Shown here in pieces: positions 1-12,825 of a DNA stretch of 64,000 nt (the first letter of the stretch is position 1; every line of letters begins with the position of its first letter). A program made the position numbers and the translations under genes. Under the pieces are notes generated by a model. That model saw only the letters and a list, made by a program, of their open reading frames with translations, did not search any database and had not been told where the DNA came from. Origin of the DNA: Utricularia gibba (lineage: Eukaryota > Streptophyta > Magnoliopsida > Lamiales > Lentibulariaceae); the NCBI GenBank assembly GCA_002189035.1, contig CM007991.1:2542001-2606000 (forward strand). Direction: 5' to 3'.

Positions 1-147
1 AGCACCAGCAAAGAGGGAAAGATACTGTTTGCGAGTTCAGCAAAAGCAGCATGGAAAAATGGGGATCCAACAAAACAGAAACGAAGACCGAAGTCCATTC
101 CATCGAAAACAGCAAGTTAAAGAAAGTTCAAGTATGAAGGCAACACT

Positions 148-1372
<1,225 letters not shown>

Positions 1373-1484
1373 CTAGGGTTTCTTTATCTTCTGAGTCCCG
1401 AATGGGCCTTTTGCTGTCCAAAATGGGCCTACTCAACTCTCTATGCCGCACTCTGGGCGTCGCCCAGTTTGTTTAATAGGCCCA
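1373..1484 (-). promoter_or_regulatory. Ribosomal-protein-type promoter: telo-box and site II elements
   Basis: Upstream of the uL13 start, on its coding strand, there is one telo-box AAACCCTAG (1373-1381). TGGGCC cores lie at 1403-1408 and 1424-1429, and a GGCCCA lies at 1479-1484. The combination of telo-box and TGGGCY site II motifs is an established signature of plant promoters for translation genes. The motifs are seen directly; their function is inferred from position. Confidence 0.7.
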
Positions 1485-1878
1485 GGCTCGTTAAGAGTTC
1501 CTTTTCTTTTCTCTGCACTACAAACAAGACCCAGTTTTCTGGAAAAGGTTACATAGATGGAGATTCGAATTCTCAACTGTATCACCTTCATCATTATCAA
1601 GACCAATAGGCGATTAGTTTCGGCGGATCAACTAGGTGTTGAAGAAGGTGGCGGTGGGATTCTGGAGAAGGTGGGAATTTTGAATGTGCAGACTGCAACG
1701 CCGTCGTTTGGTTGAAATTATGGTTTGTTTTCGTTTATGCTACTGCCTACAGCGGTACTCCTAGTAGATGGATTGAAAATTCGAATCAGAATTGAAAAAA
1801 GTTCAGTAGAAATCGCTTAAAAGCTTCATTGGTGGGCAAAGATGATGACACAAGGTTCAATTCAAGCGCAATCGATAT
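1485..1878. other. Spacer between uL13 promoter and CER1 copy A
   Basis: No gene recognised. It must hold the distal uL13 promoter and the 3' UTR and terminator of CER1 copy A, whose stop codon lies just to the right. No repeat stands out. Confidence 0.5.
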
Positions 1879-4406
1879 TCAAGTTGTTGCAGGGAGGAAG
1901 CCGTGTTTCAGAGCAGCTTCCCATATCTTCTTGTGATCGAAAATGGCGTCTCCGCATTCGTTAACGTTCCATTCCTCGAGGGCGTGAACAATCCCCGCCA
2001 CCCTCCACGCGCTCATCATTTTTCTCGGCAGCCAGTTCTGAAAAAAATGGATTCTTGGATTGGGCTTGGGGAAAAAGTCAATAGAATTGCATTATCAATT
2101 ATCACCTCACAGGAATGCAGATTCTTGAGAGAGGGCGGCGCAATCATGGAGGGTGTGTAGCTGTAAACAGCGTCTGTACGTTCTTTCTTTGGTGGGAAAT
2201 GAGAATAGCAGATGAAAGTGGTTCCTTCTGGTGCTTTTAGTTGCTCCTCTTTTGTGAGTCCTGCTCCAACAAGCCATACCTGAAATATTGGCAGCTTATT
2301 TATAATGTGTTTTTACTGTATAGACTCAGGAAGGGGAACATGCTTTCTGGGTAAAGGAGCCTTTGGAGGTGAGTAGGCATTCTTTGGAGGGAAACTTCAC
2401 TGCAAGTTTAGACCTTTCGTTCTCATATATGGTTGCTACCTGAGGAGAGGGCAATGATTTTGTTATTGTCAAAAAGAAAATATTATGAAGATTGGATTTT
2501 GTGTAAGCATAAAGGTTTGTGTAGGAGGAATAGACCCGAATCCCCTGGCCCAGTAATGCAGAAACGATGGCATATGCAGTTTTGCAGAGGCTTCCCCTGA
2601 GAAGAACTTCAGTTGTATCATTTGGAATGGTGTTTAGTAACACTGCAACTGCCATACTGCTTCCATCGACTAGCTTCATCCGAAGTTTAGGGTATCTTTG
2701 GATGAAGAGTTCTCCATTTCCGTTCATGTCACCCTGTGATTTTAAGATTTTAGATTCCCATTCTTTCATATGTGACACTGGTTCATGATGATACACCAAC
2801 GCAGATGAAGGGAAAGAAGATGCTTACCTTGTTTAGCAGGCCTAGACTTAACACCTTGACTCCTCGGGCATCAGCTTTGAGTATTGCTTCTTCAATCATC
2901 AGGTTGATTGCCTTTTCATGCCGTTTGAGTGAATACTATATGGACAACAATTGATTAATTGATTGCTCTCTAGCAAAAAGTGAAGGAATTCAACTCCTCT
3001 GTCTGTGTCACCTGCATGGTGTACCGTGGGATGGCCCAAGTCTGCATCTTGAGTTTGTCCAAAAAGTTCCTCTCCACGACAAAACACTTCCCCCGATGGA
3101 ATTCAGGATCATTGACCATTGCAGGATTGGCCTGATAAGCTTTAGGTACCATTTAGAGCCCTGAGGCTTGGAGGCGAAAGAGGCCAATCCGATGTCAAGG
3201 TGGAAGACTGATTCTGGTGTGGTAAGATGCGTCAAATATACGACATCAGGACAATCTTCAGGCCTTTTCAGTGACTGCACATACAGCTCATTGCTCGACT
3301 TGTCGACAGTTCCATGAATGTAATCATACAAGGGCATGAACAAAGAGTAGTTGGTCCGGAATTGAGTGTGATGCAGAGAGTGAAACCTTTTGGCAAATAG
3401 ACACACCATCAAGCCAAGTGATTTTGAGTGAAAATGCAAGGTTTGAAGGTGGGATTACTCACGAGGGCGTATACATCAAGTATTTCATAGGTGGGAAGAT
3501 GGAAAATGCCCAATTTGGAACCAGCTCAAAGTTGCAGTGACCCAAGTTGTTCATGATGTCTACGTAGGTGATGTAGCCGAAGATAGAAGCCATGGAAGCC
3601 GTTCCCATGAGTCCAACTGTGACCATAGGGAACCCGAACAGCAAGAAGTAGGCCAGATGCTCTGCAAAAGGATGTATGACGGCTGCAAATGCCACTAGCA
3701 GCAGTCAGTAAAACGTGGAGACGAGTAAAAGAAAATAATGCATAGAGAAACAAGAGTGGTTTACAGGTTATGGGCTCTGTGACTACGGAAGAGTGGTGGT
3801 GGGAGTGGTATCTTGAATAGAGAAAGTGATGATGTAGAGCCCTGTGAAGCCAATAGTAAAGATACTCCACAGGCCCCGCGTGGAGCAGTGCAACCATGAC
3901 AACCCCCTCTGTTCGCCATGCCGGCAGAAAAGAAACTATCTTGATCACATTGTTGAAAAAGTAGAGAAGAATCCCATTCAGCAGAATCTGGTCATCCCAG
4001 TTGCTCTCCCTATCAACCTGCTCAAACTCGATGCTCCGGTCGACGATCCGGGTCTTCCCGGTGGCGGTCCGGTACCTGGAATAGGATATCCATATCTGGT
4101 TATGCAATGCTCTGAAGAGCAGAAATGGGATTATCAGCATGTTGGTGTAGTCTCTCTCTTGCTTCTCTTTTGTTGCTAGGATATGAATGCTCTGTAGGGC
4201 ACATGGCGCCAGTATCAGATACTGCAAACGGAAAACAACAGAAACAAATTATTCTGCTTTCTGCTATCCCACCACCTTCCTCTTCACATTCTGAAGCTCA
4301 TCAACTTCACAGCTTTCAAGAAAACTGGAGAAGTTTATCATCATACCTTGAAACCTCCGAGCTTCTTCCATGGCCAGTCGGTCAGAATTCCTGGTCTGGA
4401 AGCCAT
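1879..4406 (-). CDS. CER1: CER1-like aldehyde decarbonylase, copy A, with frameshift
   Basis: Homologue of ECERIFERUM1, an ER membrane enzyme that with CER3 turns very-long-chain acyl-CoA into cuticular alkanes. Eight exons: 4347-4406, 3765-4221, 3463-3682, 3012-3386, 2828-2935, 2440-2733, 2106-2279, 1879-2037. The fatty-acid-hydroxylase half has the expected histidine clusters (HRALHHH, HSHHHSS, HSLHHTQ). The C-terminal half has the family ending (NWLPRK...WEAALKHGFLP). Exons total 1847 nt, one short of whole codons. The break is in exon 4, in a run of five G on the coding strand (3090-3094); one more G restores the frame to 615 residues. Copy B is intact there, its matching exon being exactly 1 nt longer. 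Either a sequence error or a recently damaged paralogue. Copy A lacks one intron present in copy B. Confidence 0.9.
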
Positions 4407-4910
4407 CTTTGCTGCACACCTCCTCTTCTTAGTGCAGCAGTGCCTTCAGATGCGCACCTAGTTATAGGAGCTGCCAAGGATACTAGTGAGTAATCTTACT
4501 CAAATAATTCACAATTTGACTTAAAAGAGTGGTGTCCTTTAAAGCCTGCAGGTATTTCAGATTAGAGTCCATAGTGTGCATGTGAACTGCGAACTTGCAG
4601 TTCACTGATTCAATGGAGGCAATAATTGCTATGATTCTAGACTCTTAAAAGAGCGAGGACCCCGAAGCAGCAGCACCCACCCAATTGTACCAAATCGTGA
4701 CAGTGTTGTAATTCTCTGTCAAGTGTCAAGATACGCTTTCATGTGGGGGTGATGACAATTAAGAAGAATTTAATGGTGATTAGTGTTTTTTAACCACATG
4801 ACAAGATCTTGAAGTACATCGCCATGATGAGTAGTAATGATAAACATATGTGCCACCAAGGTTGGCTTTTCATTGTAGTAATGGCATTCATACAGAGAGC
4901 TTCGCATTGT
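4407..4910. other. Spacer between the two CER1 copies
   Basis: About 500 bp holding the promoter of copy A and the 3' end of copy B. No other gene is seen. If tandem duplication created the pair, this short spacer is the joint between them. Confidence 0.5.
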
Positions 4911-7650
4911 TCAAGGGACGCTTGATTCATCAGACAGAGGACGGAATCCATGTTTGAGACAAGCTTCCCATGTTTGAGTGACTTGGAGGATGTTGTCGCC
5001 GCATTCGTCGGCGTTCCATTCCTCGGCGGCGTGCAGTATCCCGGCAATGCGTGAGGCGCTCATCGCCCTCCTCGGCAGCCAATTCTGTCACCAGCCCCAC
5101 GAAGCGAAATTGTTTAATTATGCATGATGGCGATACAGCAGGAAGTGGTTGATGAGTTAACCAACCTCGCAAGAATCCAAGTTCTGTAGATGCTTGGGAG
5201 CTAGCATTGCTGGTGTGGTTCTGTAGGTGCAGTCCTTGCGGATTCTATCGGGAGGGATTTGAGACAATGGAATGAAAGTGGTTCCTTTTGGGGCCCTGAG
5301 TTGTTCGTCGTCTGTCAAGCCATCGCCCACCAACCAAATCTGCAGCAAGACAACACAACCAATAAAAAGAAGGTTGTTCAAGTTGGTTACACTGACTGAA
5401 CTTTACCTTTGGAAGTGGAACTTGGCTTTCATGGAGGAGCACGAGCTTGCCTTGGCTCTCCTTGTCATCACCCATCTTTTCTCTGATCTTCTCGTACTCA
5501 TCCTTGTGCAGAGTGAACACGCTGATTCCTCCTCTGCACAAGGCTAAAGCAACTGCATAAGCCAGCTTAGTGACATTTCCCCTAAGAAGCACTTGAGTTG
5601 TCTCCTTCGGAATGGTGTTAAGCACGACCGCAACAGCCAAGCTACTCCCATCCACCACTTTCACCTTCAACTTCGGGTGCTTCCTCACAAAAATCTCCCC
5701 ATTTTTGTTCAGCTCTTGCCCCTGGATCACAAGCATTCCGAAGACATACATGTACACAAATTCTCCAACCAAAAAAAGGTATTTCTCTGGGAAGCAAACA
5801 AGTATCTTGCCTGGTTGAGCAACCCCAAGCTCACAACCTTGGCACCCTTCTCCTCTGCGCTAAGTATGGCGTCTTCTATCGCACTGTTGATCGCCTCCGT
5901 CTGCCATTGCATTTGGTACTGCAACCAACGCGAACTCGGTAACTCTCTCGGTTACTAAAACCAACCGTCTTTCGGGAGTCCGAGCGTACCTGAATGGCGT
6001 ATTTGGGCAGGCACCATGTTTGCAACTTGAGCTTCTCGAACACATTCCTCTCCAACACAAAGCTACTCCCGTGCAACAGATTCTTCACAGTGGACCATAG
6101 CGTCAGTGGCCACACCAAGGTCAAGTACCACCTGGGCACGTAGGGTTGCGCGGCGAGGTGAGCAAACCCTATGCGGAGATGATAGATCGATCCCGGCGTC
6201 GTCAAGTGTGTGAGATGAACGACGTCGCATCGCTCGTCTTCCCTAAGGAGGGACTTCTCGTAGAGGGTGTCGGAGGACTTGTCCACGGTGCCATAGACGT
6301 AATCGTAGAGCGGCATGAAGAGACAGTAGTTCGTCCGGAACTGCGTATGGTGCAGCGAGTGGTACCTGTGTTGTCACATGCAAATGCAGCACAGTACGAT
6401 CAGTAGTCTTCGAAAACGCTCAAAAAACATCACTTCACCATTTCCCACAATGCTCTCACAGGCAATCCGTAGCGGTGTCTTAACGCAATGAAAGACAGGT
6501 TGTACGTCATCATATTACACAGTGACAGAGATCAGTTCAGTTCTTATTTGTTAATCAAATCATCAATGGCTAATATCGTGGGGTGCCTGGTTTCAGAATG
6601 ATGGTGAACATGTGTTCCCTTTCCGTTTTCCCGATTACTGGGTGTTGAGGTTACTTACGAGGGAGTATACATCAGATACTTGAGAGGAGGGAAGATGGAG
6701 AAGATGGACTTGGGAACGTGCTCGAAGTTGCAGTGCCCCATATTGTTCATGAAGTCGACGAACGTAATGTAGAGAGCTACAGACGCTATGGAATTCACTC
6801 CGCAGAGAGCAGTCCCCAGAATGGGGATCGCAAACAGAGCATAGTAAGCAATATGCTCCGCAAATGGGTGGATCACGGCTGCTCACACAACCCAACAGTG
6901 TTAAGATAAACCCCAGCAACGGATCTTGAATCGGAAAAGGAAAGAAATGAGGGAATTAGTACGTACAGGTGATGGGTTCTGTGACGACGGACGAGTGGTG
7001 GTGGGAGTGGTAGCGGGAGTAGAGAAAATGGTGGTGGAGAGCTCTGTGGAGCCAGTAGTAGAGAAACTCTACAGGCCCCGCATGGATAACAAACGTCCAT
7101 ATGACGCCGTCGGTTCTCCACCACGGCAGATTCCGGGTGCCGGCAACGTAGTGCTGCCCGATGTATAGCAGAAGGCCGTTCAGTATGATCTGGTCGTCCC
7201 TGCAGCGAAACCCCACAACAACAACACAATCAACAAAAAAAAAAAACAATCATCTTCACTGCATTCATACTGTGTAGCTTTAGCTTCACCAGTTAGCTTC
7301 GCGGTCGACTTGGTCGAACTCGATCGGCTTATCGACGATCCGGTTCGACCCTTTCGCGGTCCGGTACCGGGAGAGCGAAATCCAGACGAGGTTGTGAAGG
7401 GCTCGGGAGAGAATCAACGGGAGAATGAGGAAGTTAGATAGGTCCCTCTGGCCATCGGTGCCCCCAGTCACGAACCGGTACGTCGAATGAAACGCGAACG
7501 GTGCCAGCACAGCGTACTGCAAAAACAAACACGACGCCGCACTAGGTTTAAAATCCAAGCAAAAGAAGCAAGACGAAGAAGACGAAGAACCTTGTAGCTG
7601 CCGAGCCACGTCCAAGGCCATTCTGTAAGAATGCCGGGATTTGAAGCCAT
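4911..7650 (-). CDS. CER1: CER1-like aldehyde decarbonylase, copy B, intact
   Basis: Second CER1 homologue, same strand as copy A. Nine exons: 7591-7650, 7290-7516, 6967-7199, 6659-6878, 5990-6365, 5811-5918, 5407-5721, 5166-5339, 4911-5084. They total 1887 nt, 628 residues. It starts MASNPGILTEWPW as in the family. The diiron-type histidine clusters (HRALHHH, HSHHHSS, HSLHHTQ) lie in the membrane-bound N-terminal half. The soluble C-terminal half is complete and ends soon after WEACLKHGFRPL. Intron 2, after the W of EANW, is absent from copy A. Intron 6 has a GC donor (CAG|GCAAGA) where copy A has GTAAGC. Divergence from copy A shows the duplication is not recent. Expected role: alkane synthesis for the cuticle in epidermal ER. 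Confidence 0.94.
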
Positions 7651-7958
7651 CCTTGCTTCCACGACCTATTCCCAGCTTCCGGACTCCATATATATAGAGA
7701 GAAGAAAAAGAAACCAGAGAAAAAAAAAAAAAAGCATTTAATGTATCCTCCGGGCGTCTGTGCAACGCTCCGGGAAAATAACCTTTCATCTAGCAACTCG
7801 CGCTTTTCAGTAAACATTTGCATTAGTTTTCAGGATCCAACGGTCGGGCATCGATCATCCCAATGTCCGCCGTGGAACGGGGTTTCACGGCGCTGTAAGA
7901 TTTCCCACCGGGAAGTCTGTTGTGGCAAAGGAAATCGAGGACAGGATGCATTGAATGG

Positions 7959-8006
7959 CCACGTGGAAGGTATAAAACCAAGTGACAATGGACCGCGTCA
8001 CGTGGC
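7959..8006 (-). promoter_or_regulatory. Paired G-box/ABRE motifs upstream of CER1 copy B
   Basis: A palindromic CCACGTGG (7959-7966) and a CACGTGGC (7999-8006) lie 310-355 bp upstream of the CER1 copy B start. CACGTGGC is the classic abscisic-acid response element, and CER1 genes are known to respond to drought and ABA. They could also serve the divergent gene at 8834. The rest of the 7651-8833 spacer is AT-rich without a recognised gene; a TATATATATAG lies near 7688-7697, just upstream of copy B. Confidence 0.45.
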
Positions 8007-8833
8007 TCCTCCAAATCCAAGTAGAGTAAGCAACAGATAATATCAGGATTGGGTATGATTCTAATTTTATTTGATCTTTTTTATTTTATATATTCGAAAC
8101 GAATAATATGATCAAATTACTACAACATTTGCTACGTATCGTTTATAAGTTGGATAACAAAATAAAAAAGTAATATTAACATTCTAAAAAATAAATCATT
8201 TTACTCCAAGGGTGATGCTGTCTCCCTCTCCAGTTTCCTCAGTTTGAAAACTGGAAAAAAGTTTAAGAGGAGGATGACGACCAGACATCTGAGGTACGTG
8301 AATGCAAGTGATAAGGCACATTGAAGGCATGCCCGTTTCTGGGCTTCAGCATTTATTCTATTCTGTGGAGTCCCATCCACCCCACGACACCCATGTGACG
8401 ACGACGGAGCCTCGGAAGCTTATCAACAGTACGAGGTTGGGGACAGGGTGAGAGCGATCGAGTTGGAGCCTCTGTCTCTGCCTCCGCTTCTCTCCTTTCC
8501 TTTGTCGTTTAGAGGCAGTTGTGTAAGTACGCCCTTCATTTATTCGGCCGCGGCCACGACGTCGACGTCGCATGAGAGGGTTCAATGAATGAACTATCCG
8601 AGCGACCGGGTAATAAAAGCTGGGGCGCTGCACCAGATTCTCTTATCAGGATGAATGATGATTACAGCATAATTTTGATGTGGATTTTGGACCCACGTTG
8701 TGTTCTTGAGCTGGGAGTTTGGACGGATTCGGTCGGTTTGGGGCCGAGCTGCTTCGTTGTGGGCTGTAGGAGGAGGGTGAACAGGTAGCTATTTCTGAAA
8801 CCAGGAGGCCCAGGATGAGTTGCGTTGCCCTCC

Positions 8834-10000
8834 ATGGAGCGGACGGCTCCACAAATTCGGAAGGACGCAGTGAACAACCGTTGGGTGATCTTCTCCCCCG
8901 GGAGAGCCAAGCGGCCCTCTGATTTCAAGTCAAAGGCGGATGCCAAGGCGGGATCGAAACCTCAGAGAGAGTGCGCCTTTTGCGCCGGTCATGAGCACGA
9001 GTGCGCGCCGGAGATATTCAGGTATCCGCCGGACTCTTCTTCGGATTGGCGGATTCGGGTGATCCAGAACCTCTTCCCTGCGGTTTCCCGCGATGTGGAT
9101 CCCGCTATCGCTGATTCATGCGGTGGACGTGTCACTGCCACCGGATTCGGGTTTCACGATGTTGTAATCGAATCCCCGACACACCAAATTCACCTCTCGG
9201 ATCTTCCTCCTGCTCAGGTCGCGGAGGTGCTGATAGCTTACAAGAACCGGATCCTGCAAATTCACGCCCTAGATTCCATTTACTATGTTCAGGTGCGGTT
9301 TTTTCGTTTGAACCTCATAATACTCCGGCGGTTCTTTTGCAGTTGCAAGGCGTTTGCCAATGCTGGTTTTTTTGGCTGTAGGTTTTCAAGAACCATGGTG
9401 CCTCAGCTGGCGCATCCATGAGCCATTCACATAGTCAAATAATGGCTCTCCCGGTTGTCCCCCCTACAGTCTCCGCTAGAACTCAGTGCATGAAAGAGTA
9501 CTTTGAGCAAACGGGGAAATGCGCCATCTGTGAAGCAACACAGGATGATTTAGTTGTGGACAAATCAAGCCATTTCATTTCGATGGTGCCATATGCGGCA
9601 ATGTTTCCCTTCGAGATCTGGATAATCCCACGTTGCCACTCCTCTCATTTCCATGAGCTTGACGATGATAAGGTAACTAATATGAATTGATTTACTTCCT
9701 AGAACAAGAAGGTGAAGCCTTTGCTGCATGATTTCTCAGGCGTTGGATTTGGGAAGTCTCTTGAAGCGCACACTTGTCAAGATTTCGTTGCAGTTGGATG
9801 ATCCTCCTTACAACCTCATGATCCACACTGCTCCATTCCGCACAGACCCTGAACGTTTGAAGTCCATCCACTGGTATATTCAGCTCGTTCCCCAGCTAAC
9901 GACCACGGGAGGCTTCGAGATGGGATCAGGATGCTTTATCAACCCTGTTTTCCCTGAGGAAGCAGCCAAAGTTTTGAGACAGGTCACTATTCCAAATTAA
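8834..10000 (+). CDS. ADP-glucose phosphorylase / GalT-like nucleotidyltransferase
   Basis: Member of the galactose-1-phosphate uridylyltransferase branch of the HIT superfamily. It most resembles the plant enzyme first labelled UTP-hexose-1-phosphate uridylyltransferase and later shown to be an ADP-glucose phosphorylase. Three exons (8834-9292, 9382-9672, 9740-10000) total 1011 nt, 336 residues. Visible features are paired-cysteine zinc sites (CAFCAGHE near residue 43, CAIC in exon 2) and the active-site HSHSQ motif after GASAGASM in exon 2. The second half ends in IHWYIQLVPQ. The start ATG (MERTAPQIRKD) is the first in frame. Soluble enzyme; its exact substrate cannot be told from sequence alone. 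Confidence 0.9.
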
Positions 10001-10294
10001 AGGTCGAGTCTTTGGTCTGAGAGGGAGATACCTCCTCGGTTATCTGAATAATTGTTGCATCGTGCTTCAGCATGGTATCCTAGTTGTCGCACCGCTGTGT
10101 GTTATTCTGACAAATTCTGGTTTGATCGTGCCATCATTTAGAACATTTAATGCTATTCAGGAATAGTCTTTGATTCACAAAATTGATCAGTTCCAAGAAA
10201 CAGAATTGTGTGTGCATCTGTGATGCCAGAAAGTACTTATTTTGCAGAGGAAAACCCAAGATCCTGTTTTTTTCTTTTTTGTGGTCTTTTCCAG

Positions 10295-12466
10295 TTAGCA
10301 ACTGCCGTAGGAAGGTGCAGGCAAGAATGGAAATGGTGCAACAGACGCGTACGCTACTGGAGGCCGGACCTCCTTTGTGGGGGGCCTTCTGACGACAATA
10401 CTGTACTCGTCGTCCTCGGCCTGTGGGTACGATAAAGCAGTGGTTTCTTCCAACTCTTGATCATCAGGAAGACGATGAAGCAGGAGGCCACCCATGAACA
10501 CCGGAAGGTACAAAAGGCTGGAATGGAACATTCTTCGAGCACTTTTAGAGCTTCTGTTTACAAGGAATGCTGCCGCCGTTGAGCTGATGGCAAGAGCCAA
10601 GAACGATGACTCCGCACAGAACCAACCTGAAGTTAACCCCCCTGCAAACATTTTTCAGTGATTCAGTCCATCCGTAATGCAATAAAAGGAAATACAGAAA
10701 ACAAAGTATGTTGTTCATTGGAGTAACTCACAATCATACGCAAGGTATCCCAATGGGAGAAGATAAATACAGTTCCTCAAAGCTACCATGGCCGTTCTAT
10801 TACCAGTGGGATCTCCAAGAGAAAACATCTTGAACCTGAAGTTGGGAAGCAATAGGAGTCACAAAAATCATATGCTCCCATCTGTCTAACGAGCAAAACG
10901 TTACACACGTACCCGCCCTTCGCATAATCTTCACGGCAAAGGTATGCAAGGGCCATAAAATGAGGTATCTGCCAAAAATATAGGGCAGCAGGGAGTATCA
11001 TTCCATTTACTGAGATATCACCAGAAGCAGCTGCCCACCTTGACAATACGTATGCAAGTGAGTTAGTCCAGTTTGACCAATAGGTTGTGCATTGAAAGTA
11101 CAGTGGATATGCATTTCAAGAATAAAAAGCTCCACTCATCACACAATCAACAGGCTACAATATTTTGTACGTGAAGCAATACCAAGATACTGTGCACGCA
11201 GCCAGAATGAAGCAAACACATTTTAAGGAAAGAGCACCCTGGACTAAGTGTTCCCATACACATACACAGCTTGGAGAATTTACCCGAGGGCAGGAGGAAT
11301 GGCGCCAACAACAGCTCCAACCCAAGTATTTACGGGATGTATTTGCTTCAGAGGAGTATAAACAAATGCGTAAAGGACAAGATTGGAGGCTGCAAGGCCG
11401 GCTGCCAGCATATTAGTCTGCAACCACCTTGCCAAAAACATTGCAATATCAATCTCTTCTGCAAAGCAGAAAACATCAGCAAAGATCTCACTGAAAACAG
11501 CGTAATGATAACCAACCTGGGAAGCTAACAAAGCAGTTCCAGCGAGACCAACCGAAGATGCCCAAGTAACTGCTTGCGGTATGCTAATACGGCCAGAAGG
11601 CAGTGGTCTGTTCTTGGTTCTATTCATCTTAGCATCATTTTTAACCTCGAAGACCTGAGGTAAGACATGGGACTCATAAGCTCTAAGTAACGAATCTAAC
11701 ATGAGTTATTCAAATAGAAAAACAACTTGGATCACGACTGCAAAAAGGTGATTAATAAACATAAACAAAGTTTTCTTTTTTATACCCTATGAACCATTCC
11801 CAGTAATAATTACATTAACAAAAAATAAATGAGCAGAAGACAAGCTAACTATTGAAAGAGGGAGAAATGAAAGATTAAACACCTGGTTTAGAGAGTTGGC
11901 AGACGCGGCAACCATCATGGTACCCGCACATGTACAACAAAGGCCGAGGTAATCAATTGAACTGCCACTACCCAGGATATATCCAGTTCCCGAAGTAGCA
12001 ACAACAAGGATGCTGGCAAAGAAAAATACCTAAAGACATTAAGATTTATCCTATAAAAATGCAACTGAAAACTGAATTGGACAAAGAAAATTCACAAAAT
12101 GATGAATGTGTGCCAGAATGAATAAAAAAACCGAACCGAACTCATAAGGAAATTATAGTATTCCTCAGGAGTGAGTGAAAAATGAAACCTTAAGCGGGCC
12201 TTAGAAAGCTCCCAAAAGCATCGACCATAGTGCTTGGCTATCGCCATCGTTCCCATAGCACTGAAACCCCCCGAAACTTCGAAGGCTAACGACGGCGCCT
12301 CTGTACTCCCATACATAGCTCCAGCCCCAGATTTCGTAGAGCTCACCGGACCTCCGGTCGAGGCGGTAGAATAGGGCCGAGAAAATCGACCGAGGAGAAT
12401 AAGGGAACGGCCATTATTGCTACCGGAGACTTTGGATGAGAGGCGCAAGTAATTTCTTACCCACAT
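10295..12466 (-). CDS. COX10: Protoheme IX farnesyltransferase, mitochondrial (heme O synthase)
   Basis: UbiA-family membrane prenyltransferase that attaches farnesyl to protoheme, giving heme O for cytochrome c oxidase. Seven exons: 12189-12466, 11883-12012, 11517-11654, 11284-11417, 10913-11038, 10732-10835, 10295-10641. They total 1257 nt, 418 residues. The N-terminus (MWVRNYLRLSSK) is rich in R and S and lacks acids, as expected for a mitochondrial presequence. Family blocks are KNDAKMNRTKNRPLPSGR, TNTWVGAVVGAIPP-type helices, PAALYFWQIPHFMALAYLCR and a C-terminus PPVAYASVAPFPFLPAPSYG close to the plant form. Another in-frame ATG exists 240 bp upstream (12706) but the added residues do not look like the family. 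It shares a 359-bp head-to-head spacer with CAT9. Confidence 0.95.
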
Positions 12467-12825
12467 CGCCGCACCGGGATCAAGAAATTGACCGGAAATC
12501 GGGGGTCTGGAACCAGATTGATACAGAGTTGAAGAAGAAGCCGTGGTGTGGCCAAGTTGGACTCGTAAATCAGCGAATTTATGTGGGCCCGCCCAATGAG
12601 AATTTGTGCCAAGCCCAGGCCCAAAATAGTTGTTTTCAAAGAGAGAGTTACGAACTCGTATTCCAATTCTAACCCAAGCCACCAAACACGGAACTGCACT
12701 CACCATTCCACTGCCACTTAAATTTCTGTAGATTATGATGGAGAAGAGAACTCGGAGTCATTGAGACTTCAAGGAATCTTGGCCGTTGGATTTTTTAGCT
12801 GAGTTAAACAGGGTGATCAGGGAAG
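12467..12825. promoter_or_regulatory. Bidirectional promoter region COX10 / CAT9
   Basis: Only 359 bp separate the two divergent start codons, so both promoters must lie here or inside the 5' UTRs. GGGCCCGCCCAAT and GCCCAGGCCC motifs (about 12590-12620) resemble site II elements, common in promoters of nuclear genes for mitochondrial proteins, which fits COX10. Confidence 0.55.

Noticed and set aside
2567-6060. Plus-strand open frames across the CER1 pair
   Set aside because: They are antisense shadows of the CER1 exons.
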